Positions 29,716 through 39,180 of a stretch of 64,000 nt of DNA are shown piece by piece (the first letter of the stretch is position 1; the number at the start of each line of letters is the position of its first letter). This DNA is from Alteraurantiacibacter hainanensis (GTDB taxonomy: Bacteria > Pseudomonadota > Alphaproteobacteria > Sphingomonadales > Sphingomonadaceae). Where the stretch lies: the NCBI RefSeq assembly GCF_036321025.1, contig NZ_JAZAPB010000002.1:1116001-1180000 (forward strand), given 5' to 3'. The position numbers were made by a program, and so were the translations under genes. The notes beneath the pieces were generated by a model. The model had not been told where the DNA came from, did no database searches, and saw only the letters and a program-made list of their open reading frames with translations.

Positions 29716-30963
29716 ATGTATCTGCGCTTTGGCTTTGCCGCCGCCCTCGCGGCGACGGCTTGCATGACGGTAACTGTCGCGGCGCAGGACGGTCCCCCTC
29801 CAGGCCCGCCGCCGTTCCAGGGCACCGAACTGGGCCAGGGGCCGTGGGATATCCACACCGAACATGGCCTGATCCACGTAGAGCGCGTCGCTCAGCTGGA
29901 GCGTCCGTGGGGCATCGCCTTCCTCCCCGATGGCGGCATGCTGGTGACCGAGCGGGTGGGGCGCCTGCGCTACATCGGGCCCGACGGCACGCTCGATCCC
30001 ACACCGATCGGCGGCCTGCCGGACATGTACACCTTCGGCATCGCCGGGCTGAAAGGGATCGCGCTGCATCCCGATTTCGCCAGCAACCGCTTGGTCTACA
30101 TGGCCTATTCCAAGGTCGATCCGGACAACGAGAACCAGTCCACGCTGGCGGTGATGCGGGGGCGCTGGGAAGCCGGCTCGCACGAACTGACCCAGGTGGA
30201 GGACATCTTCGTCGCCGACAGCTGGTACGGCGCGCAGCCGCTGCCGGAACGGTGCTGCGGTCAGGGGCCCGCCTTCGGCTCCTACGGCGGGCGCATCCTC
30301 TTCGACCCGGACGGATACCTGTTCGTCACCAGCGGAGATCGCAACTACGGCGAACGGGTGCAGGACACCGCTTCCCACTACGGCAAGATCTTCCGCATGA
30401 CCGATGAAGGCGGCGTCCCCGAAGGCAATCCATGGATCGGACTTGAAGGTCACGAGCCGCTCGTCTGGTCCACCGGCCATCGCAATCCTCTGGGCCTTGC
30501 CTACAATCCAGACACCGGCGAGATCTGGGAAAGCGAGTTCGGTCCGCGCGGCGGGGACGAGGTGAACCGCATCCTTCGCGGCGGCAACTACGGCTGGATC
30601 ACGGTGACCCAGGGCATGCACTACGACGGCACGCAGGCCGAACGCATCCGCAATGCGGACGGTTTCATCGATCCCGTGCTGGTCTACGGCCCGCCCAGCT
30701 TCAATCCCGGCAACCTCACCTTCTATCAGGGCGAGGACATGCCCGGCTGGGACGGAGACCTGCTGCTGGCCAGCTTCACCCAGGGCCTGCTGCGGTACGA
30801 TACCGATCAGGTAGGGATGCCGATCGGCGAGCCGGAGCGCTTGCTGAAGGAGCTGGGCCAGCGGTGGCGCGACGTGCAGCAGGCGCCGGACGGCAGCCTC
30901 TATCTCCTCACCGATCAGGTGGAAGGGGCGGTGCTGCGCGTAACGGCGGGCGAGGGCGAATAG
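29716..30963 (+). CDS. Soluble PQQ-dependent sugar dehydrogenase, copy B
   Basis: 415 aa with a signal peptide ending TVTVAAQ. It shows the GSDH propeller blocks RPWGIAFLPDGGMLVTERVG, GIALHPDFASNRLVYMAYS, WSTGHRNPLGLAYNPDTG and SEFGPRGGDEVNRILRGGNYG. Unlike copy A it has an insert with CCGQGPAFGSYGGRI. The start ATG follows GGGAG by seven bases; an in-frame GTG at 29668 would give a non-signal extension. It is divergent from the SDR operon, sharing about 100 bases of upstream DNA. Confidence 0.9.
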   Translation: MYLRFGFAAALAATACMTVTVAAQDGPPPGPPPFQGTELGQGPWDIHTEHGLIHVERVAQLERPWGIAFLPDGGMLVTERVGRLRYIGPDGTLDPTPIGGLPDMYTFGIAGLKGIALHPDFASNRLVYMAYSKVDPDNENQSTLAVMRGRWEAGSHELTQVEDIFVADSWYGAQPLPERCCGQGPAFGSYGGRILFDPDGYLFVTSGDRNYGERVQDTASHYGKIFRMTDEGGVPEGNPWIGLEGHEPLVWSTGHRNPLGLAYNPDTGEIWESEFGPRGGDEVNRILRGGNYGWITVTQGMHYDGTQAERIRNADGFIDPVLVYGPPSFNPGNLTFYQGEDMPGWDGDLLLASFTQGLLRYDTDQVGMPIGEPERLLKELGQRWRDVQQAPDGSLYLLTDQVEGAVLRVTAGEGE

Positions 30964-31010
30964 GGACGGGTCAACCGTTCACCACACGCCATAGCGGCTC
31001 AAGGCTGCTC

Positions 31011-33068
31011 TCAGTCGGGCAGGTTGTCGGCGAGGTCGGCCAGCCAGACGTCGGCGACCGCATCGCTTGGCGCGCGCCAGTCTCCGCGCGGAGAAAGCGC
31101 GCCGCCCGCGCTGACTTTCGGACCGTTGGGCAGGGCGCTGCGCTTGAACTGGCTGAACTGGAAGAACCGGCGCACGAAGTTCTCCAGCCACTTGCGGATG
31201 GTCGCCAGGTCGTAGGCGTTCTTGAGTTCGGCGGGAAAGGCATGTGGCCACAGCCCTTCCTCGATATCGCGCCAGGCATGCCAGCACAGGAAGGCGACGT
31301 GGCTCGGTGACTGCCCCCAGCGGATGATGTGGTGGAGGAAGAAATCGTTGAGCTCGTAGGGGCCGATGATGCTCTCGGTGCTCTGGATCTGCCCATCGCC
31401 GTCAGCCGGAACCAGTTCGGGGCTGATTTCGGTGTCCAGCACGGCATCCAGCACCGCGTCGCAGGCGGGGTCGAACTGCCCGGTGCTTATCGCCCAGCGG
31501 ATAAGGTACTGGATCAGGGTCTTGGGCACGCCGGCGTTGACCGCGTAGTGGCTCATCTGGTCGCCAACGCCGTAAGTGCACCAGCCCAGCGCCAACTCCG
31601 AAAGGTCACCCGTGCCGATCACGAAGCCCTTGTGATGGCCGGCCAGGCGGAACAGGTAATCGGTGCGAAGGCCCGCCTGCACGTTCTCGAACGTGACGTC
31701 GTAGTGCGGCTCTCCTTCGGCGAAGGGGTGCCCCATGTCCTCCAGCATCTGCCGGGCGGCTGGCCTGATATCGATTTCCTCCGCCGTGGTGCCGAAGGCT
31801 TCCATCAGCTTCCAGGCGTTCGACTTCGTTTCGTCCGAGGTGGCGAAACCGGGCATGGTATAGGCGCGGATGGTGGAGCGCGGCAGGCCCAGCATGTCGC
31901 AGGCCTTCGCCGCCACGATCAGGGCATGGGTGGAATCGAGACCGCCGGATATGCCGATCACCAGGCTCTCCGACCTCGTCGCCAGCATCCGGCGCATCAG
32001 GGCATCGACCTGGATGTTGAACGCCTCGTAGGCATCATGATCCAGCTTGTCCTGCCGGTTTGGCACGAAGGGGAAGCGACGGATGGGACGTCGCAATCCT
32101 ATGTCGCCGGGCTCGTGGACGTGCTCGAACCCGATCGTGCGGAAGGTGTCCTCCGGGCGACCGGCATCCTCGGCCGCGTCGTTGAAGGTGCCCATTCGCA
32201 TGCGATCGTTGAGGATCCGCCGCGTATCCACGTCGGTCACGCACAGTTCCGGTTCGAGTTCGAAGCGGACGCTTTCCACCAGCAGGTCACCCAGTTCGTA
32301 GACCATGCCCTGGCCGTCCCAGCTGAGGTCGGTCGTGCTTTCGCCGAAACCGCTTGCGGAATAGGCATAGGCGCACACCGCGCGGCTGGAACTGGCGCGG
32401 CAGAGCAGGTGCCGCTCGTCCGATTTGCCGATGGTGATGTTGCTGGCTGAAAGGTTCAGCAGGATCGTCGCGCCTGCCAGCGCGGCCAGGGTGCCGGGCT
32501 GTATGGGGCCCCAGAAATCCTCGCAGATCTCGATGCCGAAGGTGAATCCGGGCAGATTCTGCGCCGCGAAGATCAAGTCCACGCCGAAGGGCACTTCCTC
32601 CCCGTTGAGCGGTATCCAGAGGTCGCGGCAGTTGTTTCCGCGCGCGAACCAGCGCTTTTCGTAGAACTCGCGGTAATTGGGCAGGTAGCTTTTCGGCACT
32701 GCGCCCAGGATCTCTCCGTGCGCGATCACCAGGGCGCAGTTGTAGATGCGACCGTTGCGGCGCAGCGGCGCGCCGATCACCAGAACAGGCGTCAGGTCCT
32801 TGCTGGCTTCCCTGATTTCCTCGACATGCGCTTCCACGCTGTCGAGCAGGGCCGCCTGGATATGCAGGTCGTCCAGCGCATAGGACGACAGGCAGAGCTC
32901 AGGATACAGCAACAGGTCGACATGCTGTTCATGCGCAATGCGCGCCTGCTCGACGATCCCCTTAGCGTTGAAGGCCACGTCCGCCGTGCGGACCTTCGGG
33001 GTACTGGTGCCGATCCGCACGAACCCGTGGGTATGCATGTCGTAGAAGGGATGCGATTCGGCATTCAT
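31011..33068 (-). CDS. nadE: Glutamine-dependent NAD+ synthase
   Basis: 685 aa, a fusion of a nitrilase-type glutaminase and an ATP-PP domain. The glutaminase triad is E57 (YPELC), K126 (VPKSY) and C182 (GIEICEDFW); the PP-loop is SGGLDS at 374-379. It converts nicotinic acid adenine dinucleotide to NAD+ with ammonia drawn from glutamine. The ATG overlaps the stop of pncC (ATGA), placing two NAD-pathway steps in one coupled unit. Confidence 0.96.
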   Translation of the reverse strand: MNAESHPFYDMHTHGFVRIGTSTPKVRTADVAFNAKGIVEQARIAHEQHVDLLLYPELCLSSYALDDLHIQAALLDSVEAHVEEIREASKDLTPVLVIGAPLRRNGRIYNCALVIAHGEILGAVPKSYLPNYREFYEKRWFARGNNCRDLWIPLNGEEVPFGVDLIFAAQNLPGFTFGIEICEDFWGPIQPGTLAALAGATILLNLSASNITIGKSDERHLLCRASSSRAVCAYAYSASGFGESTTDLSWDGQGMVYELGDLLVESVRFELEPELCVTDVDTRRILNDRMRMGTFNDAAEDAGRPEDTFRTIGFEHVHEPGDIGLRRPIRRFPFVPNRQDKLDHDAYEAFNIQVDALMRRMLATRSESLVIGISGGLDSTHALIVAAKACDMLGLPRSTIRAYTMPGFATSDETKSNAWKLMEAFGTTAEEIDIRPAARQMLEDMGHPFAEGEPHYDVTFENVQAGLRTDYLFRLAGHHKGFVIGTGDLSELALGWCTYGVGDQMSHYAVNAGVPKTLIQYLIRWAISTGQFDPACDAVLDAVLDTEISPELVPADGDGQIQSTESIIGPYELNDFFLHHIIRWGQSPSHVAFLCWHAWRDIEEGLWPHAFPAELKNAYDLATIRKWLENFVRRFFQFSQFKRSALPNGPKVSAGGALSPRGDWRAPSDAVADVWLADLADNLPD

Positions 33069-33580
33069 GCTTCGATTTCCCGTTCGATGAGTTCGAGCGC
33101 GGTTTCGAGTGCGGCGATGCGTACGCCCTCGCGCCCCTGCTTGCCGAAGTGACATTCCCTGTGGGTCATCTCGCCACCCTTGCGGCAACAACCGAAATGG
33201 ACAAGCCCTTCTTCGCCATCGTCGTCCTCGCCGGGAGGACCGGCGAATCCGGTGATCGACACGGCCAGCCCGTCAGGCACCCGAGCAAGCGCGCCGTGCG
33301 CCATGGCGATCGCCACTTCCCGGCTGACGGCACCGCAATCGTCGACCATGGCGCGGTCCAGACCCAGGAGATCGCATTTCGCATCGTCCGAATAGACGAC
33401 GAACCCGCGTTCGAACATGTGGCTGCAGCCCGGAATATCGGTCAGCAGGGCGGCGAGCAGTCCGCCGGTGCAACTCTCCGCCGTGGTTATTGGGCAACCG
33501 GCATCGCGCGCCTTAGCGAGTACGCGCCGCGCCCTGTCCTGCAACTCGTGCGGCAAGGCGGGGCCGAGCGTTTCGGACAT
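33065..33580 (-). CDS. pncC: NMN deamidase (CinA C-terminal family)
   Basis: 171 aa, stand-alone amidohydrolase domain without the CinA N-terminal part. The active-site Ser36 is in ESCTGG (35-40), with Tyr63 and Lys68 in VVYSDDAK and the SITGFAGPPG loop. It turns nicotinamide mononucleotide into nicotinic acid mononucleotide, recycling the NMN released by DNA ligase. It overlaps nadE by four bases, which fits an NAD salvage role. A degenerate relative lies at 48866-49369. Confidence 0.9.
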   Translation of the reverse strand: MSETLGPALPHELQDRARRVLAKARDAGCPITTAESCTGGLLAALLTDIPGCSHMFERGFVVYSDDAKCDLLGLDRAMVDDCGAVSREVAIAMAHGALARVPDGLAVSITGFAGPPGEDDDGEEGLVHFGCCRKGGEMTHRECHFGKQGREGVRIAALETALELIEREIEA

Positions 33581-33701
33581 CCGTGTTCTCCTGACTGCTG
33601 ACGCGCAAAGAATGCACCGGCGATCTCAACCGTTCCATCGGGATTCATGGAACACCGCCCTTGGCAAGCCATTGATCCCGCAGACGCAGCGGGGAGAATT
33701 C

Positions 33702-34928
33702 ATGGCGCTCGAGCGGTCGATGGGACTTGGCAATCTCGTGTTCTACGGGGCCGGTACGATCCTGGGCGCAGGAATTTTCGTGGTGATCGGCGAAGTCATG
33801 GGCAAGGCTGGCCCGGGAGCGCCCCTGGCCTACGCCGTCGCCGGACTGGTGGCGGTTTTCACCGCATTGTCCTTCGCCGAGATCGGGGCGCGCATTCCTA
33901 CCGCAGGCGGCGCAATCGACTATGTCGAGGAGGCCTTCGGCAGCCGGCACAAGCTCCCTTCGGCAGCCGGGATCATGCTGATCGTGGCGAACATCGTTTC
34001 GGGTGCCACGATTGCCACAGGCTTCGTCAGCTATCTCGCCAGTTTCATCGAAGTTCCGCACTGGATCGCCACTCTCGGCATCGTGGGGCTGGTCGGCGGC
34101 ATCTCGATAGCAGGCATGAAGCAGAGCGCCTGGTTCATGACGATCACCACCTCGCTCGGCCTTGTCACCTTGCTTGCCATACTCTGGCTGACGCGCGACG
34201 GCCTGATGGCCTGGCCCGCCAGGCTGGCGAGCGGGGACGCCTTTGCCGGAGCAGGGGCGTGGACGGGCATCCTCGCCGGGGCCTTCCTGGCCATCTATTC
34301 CTTCATCGGGTTCGGCGACATGGCGCAGACTGCGGAAGAACTCGATGAACCGAGGAAGAATCTTCCACGCGGAATCGTTATCACGATCCTCATCGTCTTC
34401 GCATTCTACATCGCCATCGCCGCGGCGCTGGGAGGGCAGGACGATATCGCGGCCATCGCGCAGGCCGATGCGCCGCTTGTCTACGCCGCCGTGCAGACGC
34501 CGGGCACGCTGCAGATGGTGCTGGTGATCGCCAGCCTGCTGGTCATCGTCAACGGCGCGCTGACGCAGGTCGTCGCCGCCAGCCGGTTGCTCATGGACAT
34601 GGGCCGCGACCACCGCAGCGGAATGCCGCGCTGGATGGGGCGGGTTCACGAAAAGACCGACACGCCCGTCATTGCGACCTTGATCACGACCGGCATCGTG
34701 CTGGCCCTGGCGCTGTTCATTCCGCTGGGAACCCTGGCCAGCGGAACCAGCCTCGCCATCCTGATCGTCTTCGCGATGGTCAATGCCGCGCTCTGGCGGC
34801 TCAAGAATCGCAGCCAGCCGGACGATGTGCCCAACCTCTGGAAGGCGGTGCCGATCATGGGCCTCGCCTTCTGCGTGCTTACGATCGCCGGGCAGGTGAT
34901 CCTGTGGACGACCGGTATGGGTGGCTGA
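33702..34928 (+). CDS. APC superfamily amino acid permease
   Basis: 408 aa, about twelve membrane segments. The N-terminus LVFYGAGTILGAGIFVVIGE is the APC substrate-binding helix with a GAGIF motif, and SFIGFGDMAQTAEELDEPRK is the usual block in the middle. It should import or exchange amino acids; the substrate cannot be told. The ATG at 33702 follows GGGGAG; the frame is open further upstream but without signals. It is divergent from the pncC-nadE operon. Confidence 0.9.
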   Translation: MALERSMGLGNLVFYGAGTILGAGIFVVIGEVMGKAGPGAPLAYAVAGLVAVFTALSFAEIGARIPTAGGAIDYVEEAFGSRHKLPSAAGIMLIVANIVSGATIATGFVSYLASFIEVPHWIATLGIVGLVGGISIAGMKQSAWFMTITTSLGLVTLLAILWLTRDGLMAWPARLASGDAFAGAGAWTGILAGAFLAIYSFIGFGDMAQTAEELDEPRKNLPRGIVITILIVFAFYIAIAAALGGQDDIAAIAQADAPLVYAAVQTPGTLQMVLVIASLLVIVNGALTQVVAASRLLMDMGRDHRSGMPRWMGRVHEKTDTPVIATLITTGIVLALALFIPLGTLASGTSLAILIVFAMVNAALWRLKNRSQPDDVPNLWKAVPIMGLAFCVLTIAGQVILWTTGMGG

Positions 34929-34936
34929 AACGAAGA

Positions 34937-34969
34937 GCGCCGCCGCTCCGGGGACGAGAGCGGCGGCGC
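34937..34969. terminator. Long perfect hairpin between convergent genes
   Basis: GCGCCGCCGCTC (34937-34948) and GAGCGGCGGCGC (34958-34969) form a perfect 12-bp stem with a nine-base loop, just after the permease and before the 3' end of the convergent glycine-zipper gene. No clear T-tract follows on either strand, so it may act as a transcript end or block for both sides rather than a classical terminator. Confidence 0.6.
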
Positions 34970-35002
34970 CTTGCGGGGACTCAGGAGAGGTGGCGCTTAC
35001 GC

Positions 35003-35491
35003 TTAGCGGCAGCGCGCCTCGCCACGGTCGATTTCGCGGCCAAGCACGGCACCAAGGGCGGCACCAAGCAGCGTGCCGACGGTGCGGTCGCCGCGGGTGT
35101 CGATCGTGCGACCGACGAGTGCGCCACCGGCGGCACCGATGATCAGGCCGGTCGTGCCGTTGTCGCGTTCGCAGTAGTAGCGGCCATCACGGCCCTGCCA
35201 CACGCGGTCTCCACGGCGCACGCGGCGCGGCTCGTAGTAGCGACCGCGGTCGTCGTAAACGCGGTGACGGCGATCGTCACGGTAGCGGCGACGCTCGTAA
35301 CGGTCATCGTCATAGCGAACGTCGTAGCGGTCATAGCGGTCATAGCGATCATGGCGGTCGTAACGGTCGTGGCGATCGTTATCGCGATAGCCGTGCGCAG
35401 GAGCCCAGGGCGGCGGCCCGCCCTGCGCCATTGCAGGCGCGGCGGGGATGGCCAGCGAGGCTGCGGCAATTGCGAGAAGTGTCTTGTTCAT
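35003..35491 (-). CDS. Glycine-zipper surface-type protein with RYD/RHD repeats
   Basis: 162 aa. The signal peptide ends APAMAQ. Residues about 30-85 are a charged low-complexity run of RHDRYD and RYDRYD units, encoded by short tandem DNA repeats. The C-terminal third is a glycine-zipper 2TM domain, GLIIGAAGGALVGRTID then GTLLGAALGAVLGREID, ending in a cysteine near the C-terminus. Relatives are exported proteins with RcnB-like or 17 kDa antigen features. The start MNKTLLAIAAAS was chosen over an upstream ATG because it gives a clean signal peptide. Confidence 0.85.
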   Translation of the reverse strand: MNKTLLAIAAASLAIPAAPAMAQGGPPPWAPAHGYRDNDRHDRYDRHDRYDRYDRYDVRYDDDRYERRRYRDDRRHRVYDDRGRYYEPRRVRRGDRVWQGRDGRYYCERDNGTTGLIIGAAGGALVGRTIDTRGDRTVGTLLGAALGAVLGREIDRGEARCR

Positions 35492-35685
35492 GGCGTTTAC
35501 CTTTCCGATTCGACATCGCTCTGGTGTCAGAACCTCTTTTCGTTCATGCAAGTGATACCGAAGCTGAACGGAAAATGCAGATTTGCAGATTGCGACGAAT
35601 GGAGGCGGAACGTGGTTGGAACGCACTCAATATCGCGCGGCATACTTGACTTCGGCCTTTCCCGGCCCGGCAATTTCCTCGCCGA

Positions 35686-36279
35686 CTAGTCCGGTTTCCG
35701 AGCCGTGATCGCGATCCAGTCGCGCTCTACCTTGTCGAGGCCGCCGGCGCGGTAATCCTCCACCTTGTCCACGTGCCAGCCGGCTTCGCCGTAGAGATCG
35801 AGCAGGTGCTGGCGCGGCGAGAAATTGTACAACCGTCCGAACCTGTCGCGATCGTCGCCGTCGCCCAGCTTGTAATTGGCGAAGAACTTTCCGCCGGGTC
35901 GGGTGGCGCGATGAATGCGTGCCAGCACTTCGCCAAGTCCGGCCAGAGGCTGGTGGTGGAGCGAGGCATGCGCCCAGACCGCGTCGTAGGCTTCGACCGC
36001 CGCGAGTTCCTCGAAGCGCAGCAGGCGAACCTCCTGCCCGGTCCGCTCATGTGCCTTCTTCGCCATGCCGGACGAGCCATCCGTCATGTCGACACTGAAG
36101 CCGCGCTCTAACATGCGTTCGGCATCCCTGCCGCCGCCACAGCCCAGTTCCAGGATGTGGGCACGGGGCTCGAGTCGGTCGAGGAAGGGGTCGAGATGTC
36201 GCGACGGGCCTTGCGCGAAGCTCATCGTGTAGCTGGGAGCTTCACGATTGTAGAAGTCGAGAGTCGCTTCGTCAGCCAT
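35686..36279 (-). CDS. Class I SAM-dependent methyltransferase (TehB-like)
   Basis: 197 aa. Motif I is HILELGCGGGRDAERML, the acidic strand-2 end is DMTDGSS, and the later blocks are YDAVWAHASLHHQPL and TRPGGKFFANYKLGDGD. The small size and the AHASLHH block resemble TehB-type and other small-molecule methyltransferases. The substrate is not evident. It is a single gene with its start 75 bases from the divergent broken DUF418 gene. Confidence 0.88.
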   Translation of the reverse strand: MADEATLDFYNREAPSYTMSFAQGPSRHLDPFLDRLEPRAHILELGCGGGRDAERMLERGFSVDMTDGSSGMAKKAHERTGQEVRLLRFEELAAVEAYDAVWAHASLHHQPLAGLGEVLARIHRATRPGGKFFANYKLGDGDDRDRFGRLYNFSPRQHLLDLYGEAGWHVDKVEDYRAGGLDKVERDWIAITARKPD

Positions 36280-36353
36280 TTCAGTCGGATGCTAACGCGC
36301 CCTTCCAAGGGTGTGCAAGTAGGGGTAGCAATTCCGCCTGGGGGTATTTGAAT

Positions 36354-37580
36354 ATGTCGATTGAAGCGAGCGGCGCTGCACCGGTCACGTCCAGCGAACG
36401 CATGGGTGAGCTCGACGTACTGCGGGGATTTGCGCTGCTGGGCGTGCTGATCGCCAATTTCGTGTTCTGATCCTTCGGCGAGAACACGTCTCTGCCGGAC
36501 CAGACCGAAGGCTTCCTTTCCGACCCGGTGAACGCGGCAGCGATAGCCTTCACAGAAGTCTTCGTTTCGGACAAGGCAAACACCCTTTTCGCCTTCCTCT
36601 TCGGCCTCGGTTTCTGGGTCCAGATGCAGCGGCTGGAGTCACGCGGGGCGCAGTTTGCGCGGATCTATCAGCGCCGTCTGGCCGTGCTTCTATGCTTCGG
36701 CCTTATCAACCTTTTGCTGATCTGGCCGTGGGACATCCTCAACCTGTACGCCATCACCGGGTTCATCCTGTTCGCCCTTCGCGGGCTTTCGGCAAGGGCG
36801 ATGCTGATCTGGGGCCTTGGACTCGCATTGCTTGGCAAGCCGATCATCCAGCACGTGACGGATTGGCTCGGCATCGTCGAGCCGGCCGACAAGCTGGCCT
36901 TCGGAGAGGCTGCCATCGCTGTCCGGCAGGATGCCTACATCAACGGATCCTATTTCGACTGGGTCGAGGTGACTGCATCTCTGGTTTATTACGACTGGAT
37001 CGCCAACGGCCTCATCGTCGCGTGGATTCTCTATGCTCTGGGGCGATTTCTCGTCGGAGCCTATGTGGCGCGGCGCGGCTGGATCCAGCGCTCGGGAGAG
37101 CTCCTGCCGCAGATGCGCCGGATATGCATCATCGCCCTGCCTTTGGGTCTGGCGATGGAAACCCTGCGGGTCATGCTGGAAGATGGCGAGGTGGCTCCGC
37201 CGTGGGTTGCCGATACGCTGCACGTCGTCGGCGTGCCCATCCTGGACCTTGGCTATGTGACGGGGATGATCCTGCTGTACCACTCGGCCCGGTTCGGAAA
37301 GATCGCCGCGATGTTTGCTCCCGTCGGGCGCATGGCGCTGACCAACTATCTCGTGCAGGGGGTCTTTATCGGCGCGATACTTTACGGTTTCCACGGCGGT
37401 CTGGCCCTGAGCGGGCAGATCGAGCCGAAGGCGGTCCTGGCCCTGTGCTTCGGCTTCTTCGCCTTGCAGATTGGCATCAGCCACTGGTGGCTGGGTCGCT
37501 ATCGCTTCGGGCCGATGGAATGGCTGTGGCGCACGCTCACCTATGGCGAGCGCCCTGCCATGCGTGCTCAGCCCGCCTGA
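36354..37580 (+). pseudogene. DUF418 membrane protein interrupted by one in-frame TGA
   Basis: The frame opens with the DUF418 start, ERMGELDVLRGFALLGVLIA, reaches NFVF at codon 38, and meets TGA at 36468-36470. After it, the frame continues unbroken as SFGENTSLPD to the natural stop at 37580, including the family blocks DKANTLFAFLFGLGFWVQMQ and GRMALTNYLVQG. Family members usually have a Trp or aromatic residue after NFVF, so a single TGG to TGA change explains the break. Intact length would be about 407 residues with several membrane helices. It could be a recent pseudogene, a sequencing error or read-through. The 3' end overlaps convergent rlmN by 13 bases. Confidence 0.85.
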
Positions 37581-38812
37581 GCCGCCGCTTCCGCTTCCTC
37601 GCGGTCGCGCTCGGCGCGGCTCTTCTTCTCGGCCGAGGTCTTCAGCTGGCCGCAGGCGGCATCGATATCGCGGCCGCGCGGCGTGCGCACGGGGGCGGAA
37701 ATGCCGCCTTCGAACACGATATCGGAAAAGCGCTTGATCCGTTCCGGCGTCGAGCATTCGTAGACAGCGCCGGGCCAGGGGTTGAACGGGATCAGGTTCA
37801 CCTTCGCAGGCAGCTTGTAGGCCTTCAGCAGGCGGACGAGCTCGCGAGCGTCCTCGTCGCTGTCGTTCTTGTCCTTCAGCATCACGTATTCGAACGTGAT
37901 GCGCCGCGCGTTGCTGGCACCGGGATAGTCGGCGCAGGCCTGCAACAGTTCCTCCAGCCCGTACTTCTTGTTGATCGGCACGATCTCGTCGCGCACTTCC
38001 TTGGAAACGGCATGCAGCGAGACGGCCAGGTTGACGCCGATCTCCTCGCCGCAGCGCGCCATGGCGGGCACCACGCCGCTGGTGGAAAGCGTGATGCGGC
38101 GCTTTGACAGGGCCAGTCCGTCGCCATCCATCACCAGTTGCAGCGCATCGCGCACGTTGTCGAAATTGTAGAGCGGTTCACCCATGCCCATCATCACGAT
38201 GTTGGTGAGCAGGCGGCCATCGGCGGTATAGGCGCTTTCGCTTTCCTCGCCGAGCTCGTCCATCCGACCCTTGGGCCATTCGCCAAGGGAATCGCGCGCC
38301 AGCATCACCTGGCCGACGATCTCACCGGGGGTCAGGTTGCGTACCAGGCGCATCGTGCCGGTGTGGCAGAAGCGACAGTTGAGGGTGCAGCCCACCTGGC
38401 TGGACACGCACAGCGTGCCCCGGTCGGCGTCCGGAATGAAAACCATCTCGAACTCGTGCCCGTCAGTGGTCTTCAACAGCCACTTGCGCGTGCCGTCGGT
38501 GGAATGCTGCGCCTCCACGACGTCAGGACGGCCGATCACGAAATGCTCCGTCAGCCACGGGCGCATGGTCTTGGCGATGTCGGTCATCGCCTCGAAATCG
38601 GTCACGCCGCGGTGGTAGATCCAGTGAAACACCTGCTTGCCGCGCAGCTTGGCCTGGCGCTTGTCCAGTCCGGCACCTTCGAAGAGGGCGGTGATGTCCT
38701 TCTTCGGCAGGCCGATCAGGTCCACGCGCCCGTCATCGCGCGGCGTGATGTCACGCGCGACGGGGACCGGGTCCACTTGCCCGGGAATGCTCATCAAGGT
38801 CGTATCGGCCAT
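37568..38812 (-). CDS. rlmN: 23S rRNA (adenine2503-C2)-methyltransferase
   Basis: Radical SAM enzyme, 414 aa, methylating A2503 of 23S rRNA and A37 of some tRNAs. The iron-sulfur cysteines are C142-x3-C146-x2-C149 in GCTLNCRFCHTG; MMGMGEPLYNFDNV, LSTSGVVPAM and LAVSLHAV follow. A C-terminal DAACGQL holds the methyl-accepting cysteine. I chose the ATG at 38812 (MADTTLMSIPG) since the open frame before it lacks family similarity. Confidence 0.96.
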   Translation of the reverse strand: MADTTLMSIPGQVDPVPVARDITPRDDGRVDLIGLPKKDITALFEGAGLDKRQAKLRGKQVFHWIYHRGVTDFEAMTDIAKTMRPWLTEHFVIGRPDVVEAQHSTDGTRKWLLKTTDGHEFEMVFIPDADRGTLCVSSQVGCTLNCRFCHTGTMRLVRNLTPGEIVGQVMLARDSLGEWPKGRMDELGEESESAYTADGRLLTNIVMMGMGEPLYNFDNVRDALQLVMDGDGLALSKRRITLSTSGVVPAMARCGEEIGVNLAVSLHAVSKEVRDEIVPINKKYGLEELLQACADYPGASNARRITFEYVMLKDKNDSDEDARELVRLLKAYKLPAKVNLIPFNPWPGAVYECSTPERIKRFSDIVFEGGISAPVRTPRGRDIDAACGQLKTSAEKKSRAERDREEAEAAAQAG

Positions 38813-39180
38813 GGGAGCCGCGCATATAGGAGCAAGTGCGGCATTTGGGAAGCGGGCGCCGATCAGACCGCGCGGCGAGCGGAGAAACGCGAAGTCGGCA
38901 AGAAGAGCATCACCGGCGACGAACCGCTGAAACCTTCCAATATGGCGTCGATACGGGCGAGGATTGCGCCGGACCGTGATCGGACTGCGCAAGCAACGCG
39001 TTCTCGCAATTGGTTCCTGCCGTTTGTCGATCAGCAACAACGCCTTGTCGAGCAAATTTGTTGCTAAAAAACAACAGTTTCGTTGTTGTGCAGCGTTCAT
39101 GAAACTGGATGCCCCACCGCACCATTCTGGCTGTCCATGCGCGGATGAAAACCGTGCAGGATAAAAGAATGGAGACTTAA
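38813..39180. other. Divergent intergenic region between rlmN and an outer-membrane protein gene
   Basis: 368 bases. The right half is rich in AACAAC motifs and contains a small hairpin, AACAAC-six bases-GTTGTT at 39070-39087, about 95 bases before the next start, likely in the leader or promoter region. GGAGA lies just before the ATG at 39181. I see no gene here. Confidence 0.5.
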
